DNA of 48,494 nt. It comes from an uncultured Muribaculaceae bacterium. Its GTDB lineage: Bacteria > Bacteroidota > Bacteroidia > Bacteroidales > Muribaculaceae. The first letter of the stretch is position 1. Each line of letters opens with the position of its first letter. The stretch is from contig CAJUHM010000013.1 in the NCBI GenBank assembly GCA_910586475.1, positions 1-48,494 of the forward strand. The letters are read 5' to 3'. The notes below the pieces were generated by a model. The model had not been told where the DNA came from, ran no database searches, and was given only the letters and a program-made list of their open reading frames with translations. A program made the translations under genes and the position numbers. Below, one piece after another: positions 26,557-35,456 of the stretch.

Positions 26557-26717
26557 TTGCAGAAAAGAATTTTATTTGAAGGTTATTGTCTTTCTCAGTA
26601 ATCGGGTTTGCGAGTGCCGGATTCAGAGAATGTTTAGGATTAACTCATATTGCTTGGAGAGGCTTTTGTTTATCCGTGTTAAAGCCAGACATTCTCGTTC
26701 TCCTGCGGGCAGGACGC

Positions 26718-26757
26718 AAAAAAAACGTTGAAATCATCCAACAGGGATGTTCCAACG
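26718..26757 (-). terminator. Intrinsic terminator downstream of the cobalamin riboswitch
   Basis: On the minus strand CGTTGGAACATCC (26757-26745) pairs with GGATGATTTCAACG (26739-26726), with one bulge and one G-U pair, and is followed by eight T (26725-26718). It lies about 155 bases after the aptamer and is the likely expression platform or end of the transcript. Confidence 0.8.
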
Positions 26758-26911
26758 GGGTCATTGGGCTGACAGATAGACAACCGCAACCGGATTCGGT
26801 TATTATGCGGAAAAAGAAACCGACAGCATTCGCGTCGCGGAGATCTAACAGATCCCGTATAGCTGTCTGCGACTTCAGGCCCATGATCCCGTAGGCATCG
26901 TTGTAAGGCAA

Positions 26912-27110
26912 TGGCAGGTCTTCTGACTTATCCCGATTGGCTTGAGTCTTCTCGGAGCATCCGATGCTCCAATGACTTTCGGTTCAAGCAATCTTTTTTG
27001 TGGGACTTACAGCAGCGGGTACTGTTCCGGATTCCGACCGGATTCCCTTTTAAGATTCCAGGCCTTGCGGCGTCGGGCCGACTCTACAGCCCGGTTCTGG
27101 AAATCACCAT
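26912..27110 (-). ncRNA. Cobalamin (B12) riboswitch, no intact target gene
   Basis: On the minus strand the class hallmarks appear in order: AAAAGGGAATCCGGTCGGAA, then CAGTACCCGCTGCTGTAA, the variable P7-P11 part with AAGTCATTGG, and at the 3' end AAGTCAGAAGACCTGCC. This is the adenosyl-/methyl-cobalamin-binding core with its B12-box-like element. It has its own promoter (27118-27151) and terminator (26718-26757). Beyond the terminator the only reading frame with a start site is 15 codons long (near 26687-26640, preceded by AGGAGA). A B12 transport or synthesis gene that was normally downstream has probably been lost, or the RNA acts by itself. Confidence 0.88.
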
Positions 27111-27117
27111 TGCGATG

Positions 27118-27151
27118 CAAATTTACTCAATTTTCTGGAATTTGCAACAAA
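27118..27151 (-). promoter_or_regulatory. Bacteroidetes-type promoter for the cobalamin riboswitch transcript
   Basis: On the minus strand TTTG (27148-27151) and TAAATTTG (27118-27125) are 22 bases apart, placing the start of transcription near 27111, at the 5' edge of the aptamer. Confidence 0.6.
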
Positions 27152-27251
27152 CTCAACAATCTAACGATTAAAAACTTCGGAAACGCCCGCCCGAATCGAG
27201 ATACAATCGAGAATATCGGTGACTGTCTGAAATTGTAGCCGTTTTGTGAAG

Positions 27252-27306
27252 CCATTGTCCCGCACCATTGTATTACCATTGTGTTCCGATTGTGTCCCTA
27301 TTGCGC
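27252..27306. repeat. Short irregular ATTGT repeat cluster
   Basis: CCATTGT occurs three times, followed by CGATTGT and TATTG, at spacings of about 10-14 bases, upstream of the cardiolipin synthase gene. It could be a cluster of binding sites or chance; no known motif is recognised. Confidence 0.35.
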
Positions 27307-27355
27307 AACAGCGCGGTTTTTTGTGCAAAAATTACGCATTGACTGCTGGAATTCC

Positions 27356-27363
27356 TATCTTTG
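27356..27363 (+). promoter_or_regulatory. Candidate -7 box for the cardiolipin synthase gene
   Basis: TATCTTTG matches TAnnTTTG and lies 28 bases before the ATG at 27392. The -33 element is not clear. Confidence 0.5.
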
Positions 27364-27391
27364 GTGTCGAATCACCCCAAAACGCAACGTA

Positions 27392-28819
27392 ATGTTTATT
27401 TTCAGTTGGGTCTATTGGCTGTTTGTTATCGCTTATGGCATCACCGTCATAAGCATTGTCGGCGTGATCGTGTCTGAAAACCGTAATCCGCTCAAATCGC
27501 TTGCGTGGATCACTGTGCTGCTGCTATTCCCGATCGGAGGGCTGATTCTTTATATTTTCTTTGGCCGGAGTATTAAGAACACCCACATGATTTCCCGGCG
27601 CAACAAGAAAAAGTTGCGTCAGCGTCAGACTTTGGTCGACTCGCGCATTCCGGATGATTTCTCTCCTGAAATGCGTCAGATGATCGAGCTTGGACGTTCG
27701 CTCAGCGGAGCAATGTTTTTCCCTGACAATGAGGTTGAAGTCTATCACCACGGCGCCGACAAGTTCGATGCGCTCCTGCTCGACATTGCGCGTGCGAAAG
27801 AATATATCCATCTGCAATACTATATTATCGAAGATGACATAATCGGCCACCGCCTGCGCGACGCGCTTGTCGAGCGCAGCAGGGCTGGCGTAACGGTCCG
27901 GGTAATCTACGACGATTTCGGATGCTGGGGTGTCAAAAGACGTTTCTATGAAGAAATGAGGGCCGAGGGCATCGATATTCACCCCTTCTTCAAGGTCGCA
28001 TTTCCGCCGTTTGCGACGCGGATTAACTGGCGCAACCACCGCAAACTTGCCGTCATTGACGGCCGCATAGGCTACCTCGGCGGAATGAATGTCGCCGACC
28101 GCTATATCGACGGTGGCAAAAATTTCAGAAGCTGGCGCGACACCCACATGAGAATTACCGGTCCGGCTGTTGCTGCCATTCAGTATTCATTTGCCGTCGA
28201 CTGGTCGTTCATGGGGCAACCGCTCTTGCAGAACCATGTCGACCTTTCGATTCCGCCTCTCCACGGCGAGACGGCCGGCATTCAGATGCTTCGCTGCGGC
28301 CCGACCAACGAATGGAGCGACATCAGCCTCTGTATGCTGAAGGCGATCGGAAGCGCAAAGAAAAGGGTCTACATCCAGACCCCCTATTTCCTTCCGCCAG
28401 AAGCGATGCTGAATGCCTTGCAGGCTGCCGCTCTCGCAAGGGTCGACGTCAGGGTGATGATGCCCTTGAAGAGCGATTCCGTGACTCTCACCTATGCGTC
28501 CTACAGCTACATTATGGAATGTCTGCGTGCCGGAATAAAGATCTATCTTTTCGAAGCGGGGATGCTCCATTCCAAGACAATGATAATCGACGACCGCATC
28601 AGTGCGATCGGATCGGCCAATATCGATTTCCGTAGCTTCGAACACAATTTCGAGGACACGATGTTTGTCTACTCTTATGAGGTCAACGCCGATCTCCGCC
28701 GTCAGTTCATGGAAGATCAGCAGGGATGCCTCAGAGTCCGCCCCTCGCAGTGGCGTCGTCGTCCGATCATGCAGAAGGCCGGCGAGTCGATCCTCCGGCT
28801 TCTGAGTCCGGTCCTATAA
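27392..28819 (+). CDS. cls: Cardiolipin synthase (phospholipase D family)
   Basis: 475 residues from the ATG at 27392; the longer open frame upstream runs through the promoter and is not used. Two N-terminal transmembrane helices (about 3-25 and 35-56, ending LYIFFGR) are followed by two phospholipase D half-sites. The first is NHRKLAVIDGRIGYLGGMNV and the second HSKTMIIDDRISAIGSANID, both HxKx4D. It joins two phosphatidylglycerol molecules to cardiolipin at the inner membrane. Its stop overlaps the stop of the convergent permease gene by 6 bases. Confidence 0.93.
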   Translation: MFIFSWVYWLFVIAYGITVISIVGVIVSENRNPLKSLAWITVLLLFPIGGLILYIFFGRSIKNTHMISRRNKKKLRQRQTLVDSRIPDDFSPEMRQMIELGRSLSGAMFFPDNEVEVYHHGADKFDALLLDIARAKEYIHLQYYIIEDDIIGHRLRDALVERSRAGVTVRVIYDDFGCWGVKRRFYEEMRAEGIDIHPFFKVAFPPFATRINWRNHRKLAVIDGRIGYLGGMNVADRYIDGGKNFRSWRDTHMRITGPAVAAIQYSFAVDWSFMGQPLLQNHVDLSIPPLHGETAGIQMLRCGPTNEWSDISLCMLKAIGSAKKRVYIQTPYFLPPEAMLNALQAAALARVDVRVMMPLKSDSVTLTYASYSYIMECLRAGIKIYLFEAGMLHSKTMIIDDRISAIGSANIDFRSFEHNFEDTMFVYSYEVNADLRRQFMEDQQGCLRVRPSQWRRRPIMQKAGESILRLLSPVL

Positions 28820-29947
28820 CCGGCGTGGTTTTGGCTCCGGCGGTGGCGTGACGTCAGGCGGTAGCGTTGTCGGCAGCGGTTGCCGGAGAATGACATACTG
28901 CTCGTAGTATGAGATGATCAGAGTCGTTATCGGAAGCGCGATCAGCATTCCGGCAAGTCCCAGCAGCGACCCCCAGATCGATAGCGAAAGAAGTATGAGA
29001 GCCGGATTAAGCCCCATGACCTTGCCCATGATTTTAGGGGTCAGGACATAATCGCATGTCGACTGGCTGACGACGTAGACCAGCAGACATTCGCCCCAGA
29101 CGGTCCAGAAATCCACTTCGCCGCCCATTGAATAGATGATGCAGACGATCGTCACCGGAATCAGTGTGACATACTGGAAATAGGGGATCAGATAAAGGAT
29201 TCCGACAATCACGCCGAGAACGATCGCAAGGGGAATGCCCACAATCGAAAATCCGATCGAATAGAAAACCGCAGCGCATAGAGCAAGAACTGACTGGCCG
29301 CGGAAATAATGGTCCATCGCGGCTTTCATGTCATGAAACAGACGGTAGACGATCGGCCGTGCTTTCGGTGGGACCATCATGCGGCAACCGCTGGCGATAT
29401 GATGATAGTCGATCATGATGAAGATGACATAGATGAACGTCAGTAGCCATTCGACGCAATGGATCAGAAACTCGACAGATCCTGAGAGCAGCGATGTGCC
29501 GCGGTCAAGAATGACGTCGAGATGATCGACATCAAAAATCTGTTCGATCCGCTCCGGATTGAGAAAACGTCTCAGAAAATTGTGGACCTCGATCGGAATC
29601 AGTGGCAGTTCGATGTTGCTGCTATAGTAGTTTTTCATCAGTTTCCCCATCTGTTCGATTTCGTTGATCACCGAGGGGATGCAGAAATAGGCGATTACGG
29701 ACATGAAGAATGTGACTTCGAAAAGTGTCACGAATGTGACAATCACGCGTCCCTTCAGATGAAGAAGATGCTGATTGAACTCAAGAGCCGGTTCAAGCAG
29801 ATATGCGATCAGGCAGGCGACAAGAAATGGCAGGAGCACATTCCTCAGGTCATTGATGAGCCATATCCCGGCGGCGGTGACTGCCAGTGTAAACAGAACG
29901 CGGACAAATCGGTCGAAAGTGAACGGACGGTGTGCGGGTGCTGACAT
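28814..29947 (-). CDS. AI-2E/PerM-family inner-membrane permease
   Basis: A 377-residue protein with about seven to eight transmembrane segments. The family pattern is visible: LLPFLVACLIAYLLEP near the N terminus, a soluble loop (about 95-150), then GIPLAIVLGVIVGILYLIPYF and the conserved C-terminal part VMGLNPALILLSLSIWGSLLG followed by MLIALPITTLI. The family includes AI-2 exporters and Na+/H+ antiporter-like members, so the substrate is unknown. The C-terminal tail is Pro-rich. It is the last gene of the long minus-strand run. Confidence 0.88.
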   Translation of the reverse strand: MSAPAHRPFTFDRFVRVLFTLAVTAAGIWLINDLRNVLLPFLVACLIAYLLEPALEFNQHLLHLKGRVIVTFVTLFEVTFFMSVIAYFCIPSVINEIEQMGKLMKNYYSSNIELPLIPIEVHNFLRRFLNPERIEQIFDVDHLDVILDRGTSLLSGSVEFLIHCVEWLLTFIYVIFIMIDYHHIASGCRMMVPPKARPIVYRLFHDMKAAMDHYFRGQSVLALCAAVFYSIGFSIVGIPLAIVLGVIVGILYLIPYFQYVTLIPVTIVCIIYSMGGEVDFWTVWGECLLVYVVSQSTCDYVLTPKIMGKVMGLNPALILLSLSIWGSLLGLAGMLIALPITTLIISYYEQYVILRQPLPTTLPPDVTPPPEPKPRRL

Positions 29948-30026
29948 AATTGATGAATTGCGGCCGGAATAGTGAAGTGAATTCCGCCCATGTATGTCAT
30001 TAAAATGTCAGCTGAGGCTGTTTTGT

Positions 30027-31334
30027 TCAGGATTTGGATCTCTTCTTTTGGGGCGACGGGAGCAGAATCGCCAGGACGACGGCTACAGCGAGTGCCCACG
30101 GATAGTAGAGATAAGGCCACGGTGCTGCCGGAGAGATCTTTGCGAGACCGGTGGCGAGGAGCGTCTGGGCGCCATAGGGGATAAGTGACTGCACAAAACA
30201 TGAGCATGTGTCGAGTATCGACGCAGTGCGGCGCGGTGAGATTCCGTAGCGTGTCGATATTGACTTGGAGATCGAGCCGACCGAGAGAATGGCGACCGTG
30301 TTGTTGGCCGTGCAGAGATTGACCAGAGAGACAAGCACGGCGATCGAGGCTTGCGCTCCACGTTTGCCGGTCACGTTCGAGGTCATGCGCTGCAGTAGGA
30401 AGTCGATTCCTCCGAGATGTTTGACGATGCCGAGCATCCCGGCAGCCAGCATAGTGATGACGATCAGCTCGCCCATGCCGCTTATGCCCTCTCCCATGAG
30501 GCGGCAGCAGTCCATCGCTGTGACATTGCCGAGGAAAATGCCGAGAAACATTGCCGAAGCGATCCCGAGAGTGAGGACCAGAAGCACGTTAAGACCGCTC
30601 AGTGCCGAAACGATCACGAACAGATAGGGGAGAACCATCCACGGATTCGATCCCCGTCCGGTTATTGTCAGATCAATGTCGCGTCCGAGAAAAAAGTAGA
30701 TCAGGACCGAGACAACCGCAGCGGGAAGCACCATCCGCAGATTGGCGCGGAATTTGTCGGACATGTCGCACCCCTGTGTGCGTGTTGCGGCGATAGTCGT
30801 GTCGGAAATAAACGACAGGTTGTCGCCGAAGAATGCTCCGCCCAGAGCCGTTGCCACGAACAGTGCGATATTGCCGCCCCCTTCAGTTGCCAGTTCGACG
30901 ACAAGAGGGACTATCGCCACTATTGTGCCTACGGAAGTGCCGATGGCGAGTGAGATGAAGCATGCTGCCATGAATATGGCCGGCAGGATAAGGTGCGACG
31001 GGAAAAGCGACAGCGTCAGTTCGACTGTGGCGTCAATGGCGCCGATCCCCTTGGCAAGCGATGCGAAAGCTCCGGCCATGACGAAGATCCAGACCATGTA
31101 GAGGATGTTTGAATGTCCGGCCGAGTGCGAGAAATATTCGATGCGCTGGTGCAGCGTGCCGCCTGTGCGGTCTATGACAATACCCCAGGCCGACGCAGCA
31201 AGCAGTGCTACCGTGATCGGCATGACATAGAAGTCGCCGATGACGAGTGAAACGGCCACATAGAGCAGCAGAAACAGCAGGGCCGGCGACAGGGCCGTCA
31301 GACCCTGTCGGATCGAAATACGTGAAGCGGTCAT
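30027..31334 (-). CDS. NhaC-type Na+/H+ antiporter family protein
   Basis: The ATG at 31334 gives 435 residues; the open frame upstream overlaps the aminopeptidase gene and is unlikely. There are about eleven hydrophobic segments. Conserved stretches include IGTSVGTIVAIVPLV, ATALGGAFFGDNLSFISDTTIAA (with the acidic residues typical of the family) and LCTANNTVAILSVGSI. It probably exchanges Na+ for H+, although related members swap organic acids or amino acids. It starts 23 bases after the aminopeptidase stop. Confidence 0.88.
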   Translation of the reverse strand: MTASRISIRQGLTALSPALLFLLLYVAVSLVIGDFYVMPITVALLAASAWGIVIDRTGGTLHQRIEYFSHSAGHSNILYMVWIFVMAGAFASLAKGIGAIDATVELTLSLFPSHLILPAIFMAACFISLAIGTSVGTIVAIVPLVVELATEGGGNIALFVATALGGAFFGDNLSFISDTTIAATRTQGCDMSDKFRANLRMVLPAAVVSVLIYFFLGRDIDLTITGRGSNPWMVLPYLFVIVSALSGLNVLLVLTLGIASAMFLGIFLGNVTAMDCCRLMGEGISGMGELIVITMLAAGMLGIVKHLGGIDFLLQRMTSNVTGKRGAQASIAVLVSLVNLCTANNTVAILSVGSISKSISTRYGISPRRTASILDTCSCFVQSLIPYGAQTLLATGLAKISPAAPWPYLYYPWALAVAVVLAILLPSPQKKRSKS

Positions 31335-31357
31335 TGCTGGACGGAGTTGGGCTTTTT

Positions 31358-32653
31358 CTATGAAAGAGGGGAGTAGAATGTGGTGAATGCGCGGATGATG
31401 TGGTCGACATCGGCAGCCGAGCCGGTTTCGCGGACTGAGTGCATTCCCCATATTGCGGCACCCATGTCAACTCCGCGAAGATCGATCTGCGACGTCAGGA
31501 TGTTGCCGAGAGTCGATCCGCCGGCAACGTCGCTGTGGTTGACGAAGTACTGGACGGGAACTCCGGCGCGCTCGCAGATCGAACGGAACACGGCAGCAGA
31601 GTCGGCATCCGTCATATATTTGCAGTTGGCATTGATCTTGATGACAGGGCCACCGCCGAGTGCCGGGTGGTTGGTCGGATCCTGTTTTTCGGGGTAGTTG
31701 GGGTGGAGGGCATGTCCGTTGTCGGCGGAAATCATGAATGAGCGGGCGATAGCCTGCTGATAGGTCTCCTCATTGCCGCCGAGCTGTTCGTTGATGCGCC
31801 GGAGGAGATTCATGAGCAGGGGAGAGGCCGCGCCCTGTTTGGTCCCCGAGCCGGTTTCTTCATTGTCGAATATCGCCATGATCCGGTTGTGGCAGGGATC
31901 ATCGGCCGACTCTGTCAGAGCTGTAAGGGCAGCGTGAGCCATCGAAAGGTCATCGAGGCGTCCTGCCGAAATGAATTCATTGTTGAGGCCCACGAGACAT
32001 GCCGGCGTTGTGTCATAAAGCGACAGGTCGAAGTCCAGAATATCCTTTTCTTCCACACCGAGTTCGGCCGCAAGAAGGTTCGACAGCATATTGCCGCGCT
32101 CTAACGAATCGTTGACAATAGCCATGACCGGCAGCATGTCTTTCTGGCGAGACAGCGGATTTCCGTCGTTGACGCCGCGGTTGAAGTGGATTGCAATATG
32201 AGGAATGGTCAGAAGCGGACGTCGGAAGCAAACCGTGCGTGCTGTCGGTCTGAGCGGATCTTCCGAACGGAGAATGACACGTCCGGCCAGCGAAAGCGGA
32301 CGGTCGAACCATGTGTAGAGAATCGGTCCTCCGTAGACCTCCGTGTTGAGTTTGACGACACCGTTCTCGCATCGGATCTCCGCGTTAGGCTTGATCCTGA
32401 AGCAGGGTGAGTCGCTGTGTGCCGAGATGATTTTGTGGCCGGAAGAAACTGTGGCCGACAGATTGAAGGCTATTACAGCCGAATCGTTCTTGGTGATGTA
32501 ATATTTCCCTCCGGGCGTCAGATCCCACTTTTGAGCCGGGTCCAGCTGTTGGAATCCGGCCTGGTCAAGCCGGCGGCAGATCTCGTCGGCGGCAAGAAAG
32601 TTGACGGGGGAAGAGTTTAGGAATCCTATGAGGTCGTTGACGTAGCTTTTCAT
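31358..32653 (-). CDS. M18-family aminopeptidase
   Basis: A 431-residue zinc aminopeptidase of usual family length, cytoplasmic, that removes N-terminal (often acidic) residues. Metal and active-site motifs are visible: SAHSDSPCFRIKP (first zinc His and Asp), IFDNEETGSGTKQGA (DNEE with catalytic Glu), MISADNGHALHPNYPEKQDP, and near the C terminus NHSDVAGGSTLGNI. It is followed closely by the antiporter gene. Confidence 0.94.
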   Translation of the reverse strand: MKSYVNDLIGFLNSSPVNFLAADEICRRLDQAGFQQLDPAQKWDLTPGGKYYITKNDSAVIAFNLSATVSSGHKIISAHSDSPCFRIKPNAEIRCENGVVKLNTEVYGGPILYTWFDRPLSLAGRVILRSEDPLRPTARTVCFRRPLLTIPHIAIHFNRGVNDGNPLSRQKDMLPVMAIVNDSLERGNMLSNLLAAELGVEEKDILDFDLSLYDTTPACLVGLNNEFISAGRLDDLSMAHAALTALTESADDPCHNRIMAIFDNEETGSGTKQGAASPLLMNLLRRINEQLGGNEETYQQAIARSFMISADNGHALHPNYPEKQDPTNHPALGGGPVIKINANCKYMTDADSAAVFRSICERAGVPVQYFVNHSDVAGGSTLGNILTSQIDLRGVDMGAAIWGMHSVRETGSAADVDHIIRAFTTFYSPLS

Positions 32654-32719
32654 CTCGGTAGTTATTAGTAGGGGGGTGGATTTTAATTAGGAGTGTTTGC
32701 TGTCGGTTTGTTCAGGGAC

Positions 32720-33253
32720 TCAATAGTCCTCATCCTCGAGCACACCCGACTGAACCAGCGCGTTGATCGCACGGAGCTGGTTGCAGAGGATGCGGCTCCA
32801 GTAGTTTCGGAAGTCTTCGGCGACCGAGTCGGCCGCATTTTCGATAAGGGCAACGGGCGCGTCGCGCACAGTTTCAACGAAATTATAGAGAACCTGCATT
32901 ATATCAGTAAGGCCCTCGGCGATGCTGGCGGCTATGGGGGTGTCGCTGAACTTCATGTCCTCTTCGAAGACTTCGAGATATGTGTCGTGCTCGCCCATTA
33001 GCGCGGCAACCGAACTGCAGACTGCGTTATAGAGATCTTCATCCATAGCCGGCTCGATGAAATCGTTGTCAGAAAGGCCCGACGGACGGATGTCCGAAGC
33101 CGAGATATAGATGCGCGGAAGCAGGCGGAGCATCGTCCGGGCGAAACCCGCCGGTGTCGACGTGGCCGCACTTTCCATTGCCGCGCAGAACTCATTGCTG
33201 AGGGCGATAAATGCAAGTAAATTCGGGGTTAGTTTCGATTCTGAAGGCTCCAT
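32720..33253 (-). CDS. DUF5063-like protein of unknown function
   Basis: A 177-residue acidic, helical, soluble protein with no signal peptide. It looks like the Bacteroidetes DUF5063 family from memory (LRLLPRIYISASDI near the centre, DFRNYWSRILCNQLRAINAL at the end); this was not tested. The function is unknown. It lies between nadD and the aminopeptidase gene on the same strand. Confidence 0.72.
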   Translation of the reverse strand: MEPSESKLTPNLLAFIALSNEFCAAMESAATSTPAGFARTMLRLLPRIYISASDIRPSGLSDNDFIEPAMDEDLYNAVCSSVAALMGEHDTYLEVFEEDMKFSDTPIAASIAEGLTDIMQVLYNFVETVRDAPVALIENAADSVAEDFRNYWSRILCNQLRAINALVQSGVLEDEDY

Positions 33254-33309
33254 ATATCGTTTTTTTGGGGAGAAGTGGGTTTGGATAAAAAAGTGAGGCG
33301 CAGTGGCTG

Positions 33310-33912
33310 TCAGTTGGAAAAGGGCGTGTTGTAGAGATTGTGGCGGCGAATATAATCCGCCACGCCTGGCGGCATATACAGATCAATCCGCTTTTCCCAC
33401 CGGAGAGCGTCTCTGACAAATGTGCTTGAAATCTCAAAGAGCGGCGAATCAACGGACGTGACTCCCTCCGGAAGCCTTGTCCTGTCGATCGGATAGCCCG
33501 GACGCGGATAAATGATCGGGCTGAACTCACGGATGATCTCTTCGCTGCTGCGCCAGCGGTCGAAAATCTTCCAGTTGTCCGATCCTATGATCAGTCTGAC
33601 GCGGCAGTCCGGATAAAAAGATGCCAGTTTCCGCAGGGAATAGATCGAATAGTTGGGGCGGGGCATCGTAAGCTCGATATCGCAGGGCTCGACACCCTTG
33701 ACGCTTGTGCATGCGATCTGTAGCATTTTCAGCCGGTCTGATTCCGACGGATTCCCTTCTGCCTGCTCTTTCAGCGGATTGGCAGGAGAGAGCATCATGA
33801 GAACACGGTCGACGATTCCGAACTCAACAAGATATGAGGCCAGAAGCATGTGGCCGATATGGACCGGATTGAACGATCCCCCCATGACTCCTATTTCGGT
33901 CCTGTTTTTCAA
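33310..33912 (-). CDS. nadD: Nicotinate-nucleotide adenylyltransferase NadD
   Basis: A 200-residue enzyme that adds AMP to nicotinate mononucleotide in NAD synthesis. The nucleotidyltransferase motifs are GVMGGSFNPVHIGHMLLA (HxGH) and, near the C terminus, EISSTFVRDAL (ISSTxxR). GSDNWKIFDRW is also typical. The start is TTG at 33912, within the gmk stop (TTGA overlap). The first beta strand needs residues before the next ATG, so the TTG is preferred. Confidence 0.94.
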   Translation of the reverse strand: MKNRTEIGVMGGSFNPVHIGHMLLASYLVEFGIVDRVLMMLSPANPLKEQAEGNPSESDRLKMLQIACTSVKGVEPCDIELTMPRPNYSIYSLRKLASFYPDCRVRLIIGSDNWKIFDRWRSSEEIIREFSPIIYPRPGYPIDRTRLPEGVTSVDSPLFEISSTFVRDALRWEKRIDLYMPPGVADYIRRHNLYNTPFSN

Positions 33913-34490
33913 GATTCTGGATTGCCGGAAGTGAAATCGATGATAAGACGTTCGGTTTCGTCAACGGCTTTGTCGAGACTGTCGTTGACAACACGGCAGT
34001 CATATGCCGGAGCGAAGCCGAGTTCATATTCCGCTTTGCTGACACGCTGGTCGATCGCTTCGGCCGAGTCCGTGGCACGTCCTTCGAGACGGCGGCGCAA
34101 TTCCTCGACAGAGGGCGGAAGTATGTAGATGCTCAGAGCTTCGTCGCCGAACATCTGCTTTACTCTGACACCGCCTTTGACGTCGATATCGAGAACCACG
34201 ATTTCGCCTCTCTCGGCGCGCTGGAGAATCTCGCTTTTGAGTGTGCCGTAGAAACGGCCGGGATAGACTTCTTCAAATTCAACAAACTCGTCATTTTCGA
34301 TAGCCGCCTGAAACTCTTCAGTCGTGATGAAATGATAGTTCACGCCATTGGTCTCTCCCTCTCTCGGCGGCCTGTTCGTTGCCGAAACTGAAAACTTCAG
34401 ATCGACATTCCCGCGGTCCATGATCTCGCGGATGATGGTTGACTTTCCGCACCCGCTCGGCGCGCTGATGATTATGATTTTGCCTTTCAT
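33909..34490 (-). CDS. gmk: Guanylate kinase
   Basis: The ATG at 34490 gives 193 residues. It phosphorylates GMP to GDP. The P-loop is SAPSGCGKST (Lys16), followed by SVSATNRPPREGETNGVNYHF (GMP-binding part) and VVLDIDVKGGVRVKQMF. It starts 39 bases after yicC and overlaps nadD by 4 bases (TTGA), so the three are probably co-translated. Confidence 0.95.
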   Translation of the reverse strand: MKGKIIIISAPSGCGKSTIIREIMDRGNVDLKFSVSATNRPPREGETNGVNYHFITTEEFQAAIENDEFVEFEEVYPGRFYGTLKSEILQRAERGEIVVLDIDVKGGVRVKQMFGDEALSIYILPPSVEELRRRLEGRATDSAEAIDQRVSKAEYELGFAPAYDCRVVNDSLDKAVDETERLIIDFTSGNPES

Positions 34491-34529
34491 TCTGTTGCTG
34501 GAGTCAATTAAGAGGATGTTAGCCAATCG

Positions 34530-35405
34530 TTAAAGCACATTGAGAACCTGCTCTTTGATCTGCTCGAGTTCGTCTTTCATCCTGACGACGATCTTCTGCA
34601 TTTCGGCATGATTGCTTTTCGATCCGAGAGTATTGATCTCGCGACCCATTTCCTGACTGATAAATCCGAGTTTTTTGCCCTGACCGTGGTCAAGACCGAG
34701 CGTTTCCATGAAATAGTTCAGATGCTGTGTCAGGCGCTGTTTCTCTTCATTGACGTCGAGTTTCTCGATGTAGAAAATCATTTCCTGTTCCAGACGCGCG
34801 CGGTCATACTCTACCTGAGGAAGCTGCGAGAGATTGTCGACGATTCTCGAACGGATATGCTCGACACGCTCAGTTTCATAACGGGGAATGCGTGCAAGAA
34901 GATTGCGGATGTTTTCTATTCTGATCGAGAAAAAATCCTCAAGCTTGGCTCCCTCGGCAGTCCGATACTGGAGAAGCGCGTCGATCGCTTCGTTGACCGC
35001 ACGCACAACGGCTTCGTTGTCCTCGGTTGTGGCTGTCTGCGAGCTGTCGCTCTTTAGCACCTCAGGGAAGCGAAGCAGGAGCGAATACCAGTCCGGAGGA
35101 GTCGGGATGCCAAGTTCCGATGCAACGTTGTCGATCTGTTCCTTATAGGCTTTCATCGCCGGGATGTTGAACTGCATGGACGCTTCGGCATTGAGCGATT
35201 CGATAAAAATCGAAGCTTCGACTTTTCCGCGTTCGACGCGGCGGCTGATTATATTGCGTAGTTCCATCTCTTTCTCCCTCAGAAGGGCGGGAACGCGAAC
35301 CGAAAGATCAAGTTGCTTGCTGTTAAGCGATTTGATCTCGACAATGATTTTCTTATTTTTGAGTTCGACAACAGATTTGCCGAATCCGGTCATTGATAGA
35401 AGCAT
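34530..35405 (-). CDS. YicC/YloC-family endoribonuclease-like protein
   Basis: The ATG at 35405 gives 291 residues with the family start MLLSMTGFGKS. The family has been linked to RNA decay (endoribonuclease activity reported for E. coli YicC). The C-terminal DUF1732 part is clear: DVNEEKQRLTQHLNYF, then GKKLGFISQEMGREINTLGSK. The neighbouring gmk is a common partner in many bacteria. Confidence 0.92.
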   Translation of the reverse strand: MLLSMTGFGKSVVELKNKKIIVEIKSLNSKQLDLSVRVPALLREKEMELRNIISRRVERGKVEASIFIESLNAEASMQFNIPAMKAYKEQIDNVASELGIPTPPDWYSLLLRFPEVLKSDSSQTATTEDNEAVVRAVNEAIDALLQYRTAEGAKLEDFFSIRIENIRNLLARIPRYETERVEHIRSRIVDNLSQLPQVEYDRARLEQEMIFYIEKLDVNEEKQRLTQHLNYFMETLGLDHGQGKKLGFISQEMGREINTLGSKSNHAEMQKIVVRMKDELEQIKEQVLNVL

Positions 35406-35426
35406 AAGCAAGTCAAAAAAATTTCA

Positions 35427-35434
35427 CAAATTTA
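35427..35434 (-). promoter_or_regulatory. Candidate -7 box for the yicC run
   Basis: TAAATTTG on the minus strand, 22 bases before the yicC start codon. It lies 22 bases from the plus-strand tsaB box, so the divergent promoters are back to back and overlapping. No clear -33 element. Confidence 0.45.
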
Positions 35435-35456
35435 CGCAATTCAGAGAGGAAAAACG

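Noticed and set aside
26645..26911. 88-codon minus-strand frame after the riboswitch
   Set aside because: It begins with TTG at the aptamer edge and runs through the intrinsic terminator, so it is unlikely to be a gene as a whole; only its last 15 codons have a start site.
27252..27306. CRISPR-like array
   Set aside because: Units are only 7 bases with 3-7-base gaps; no spacers of normal length and no cas genes.
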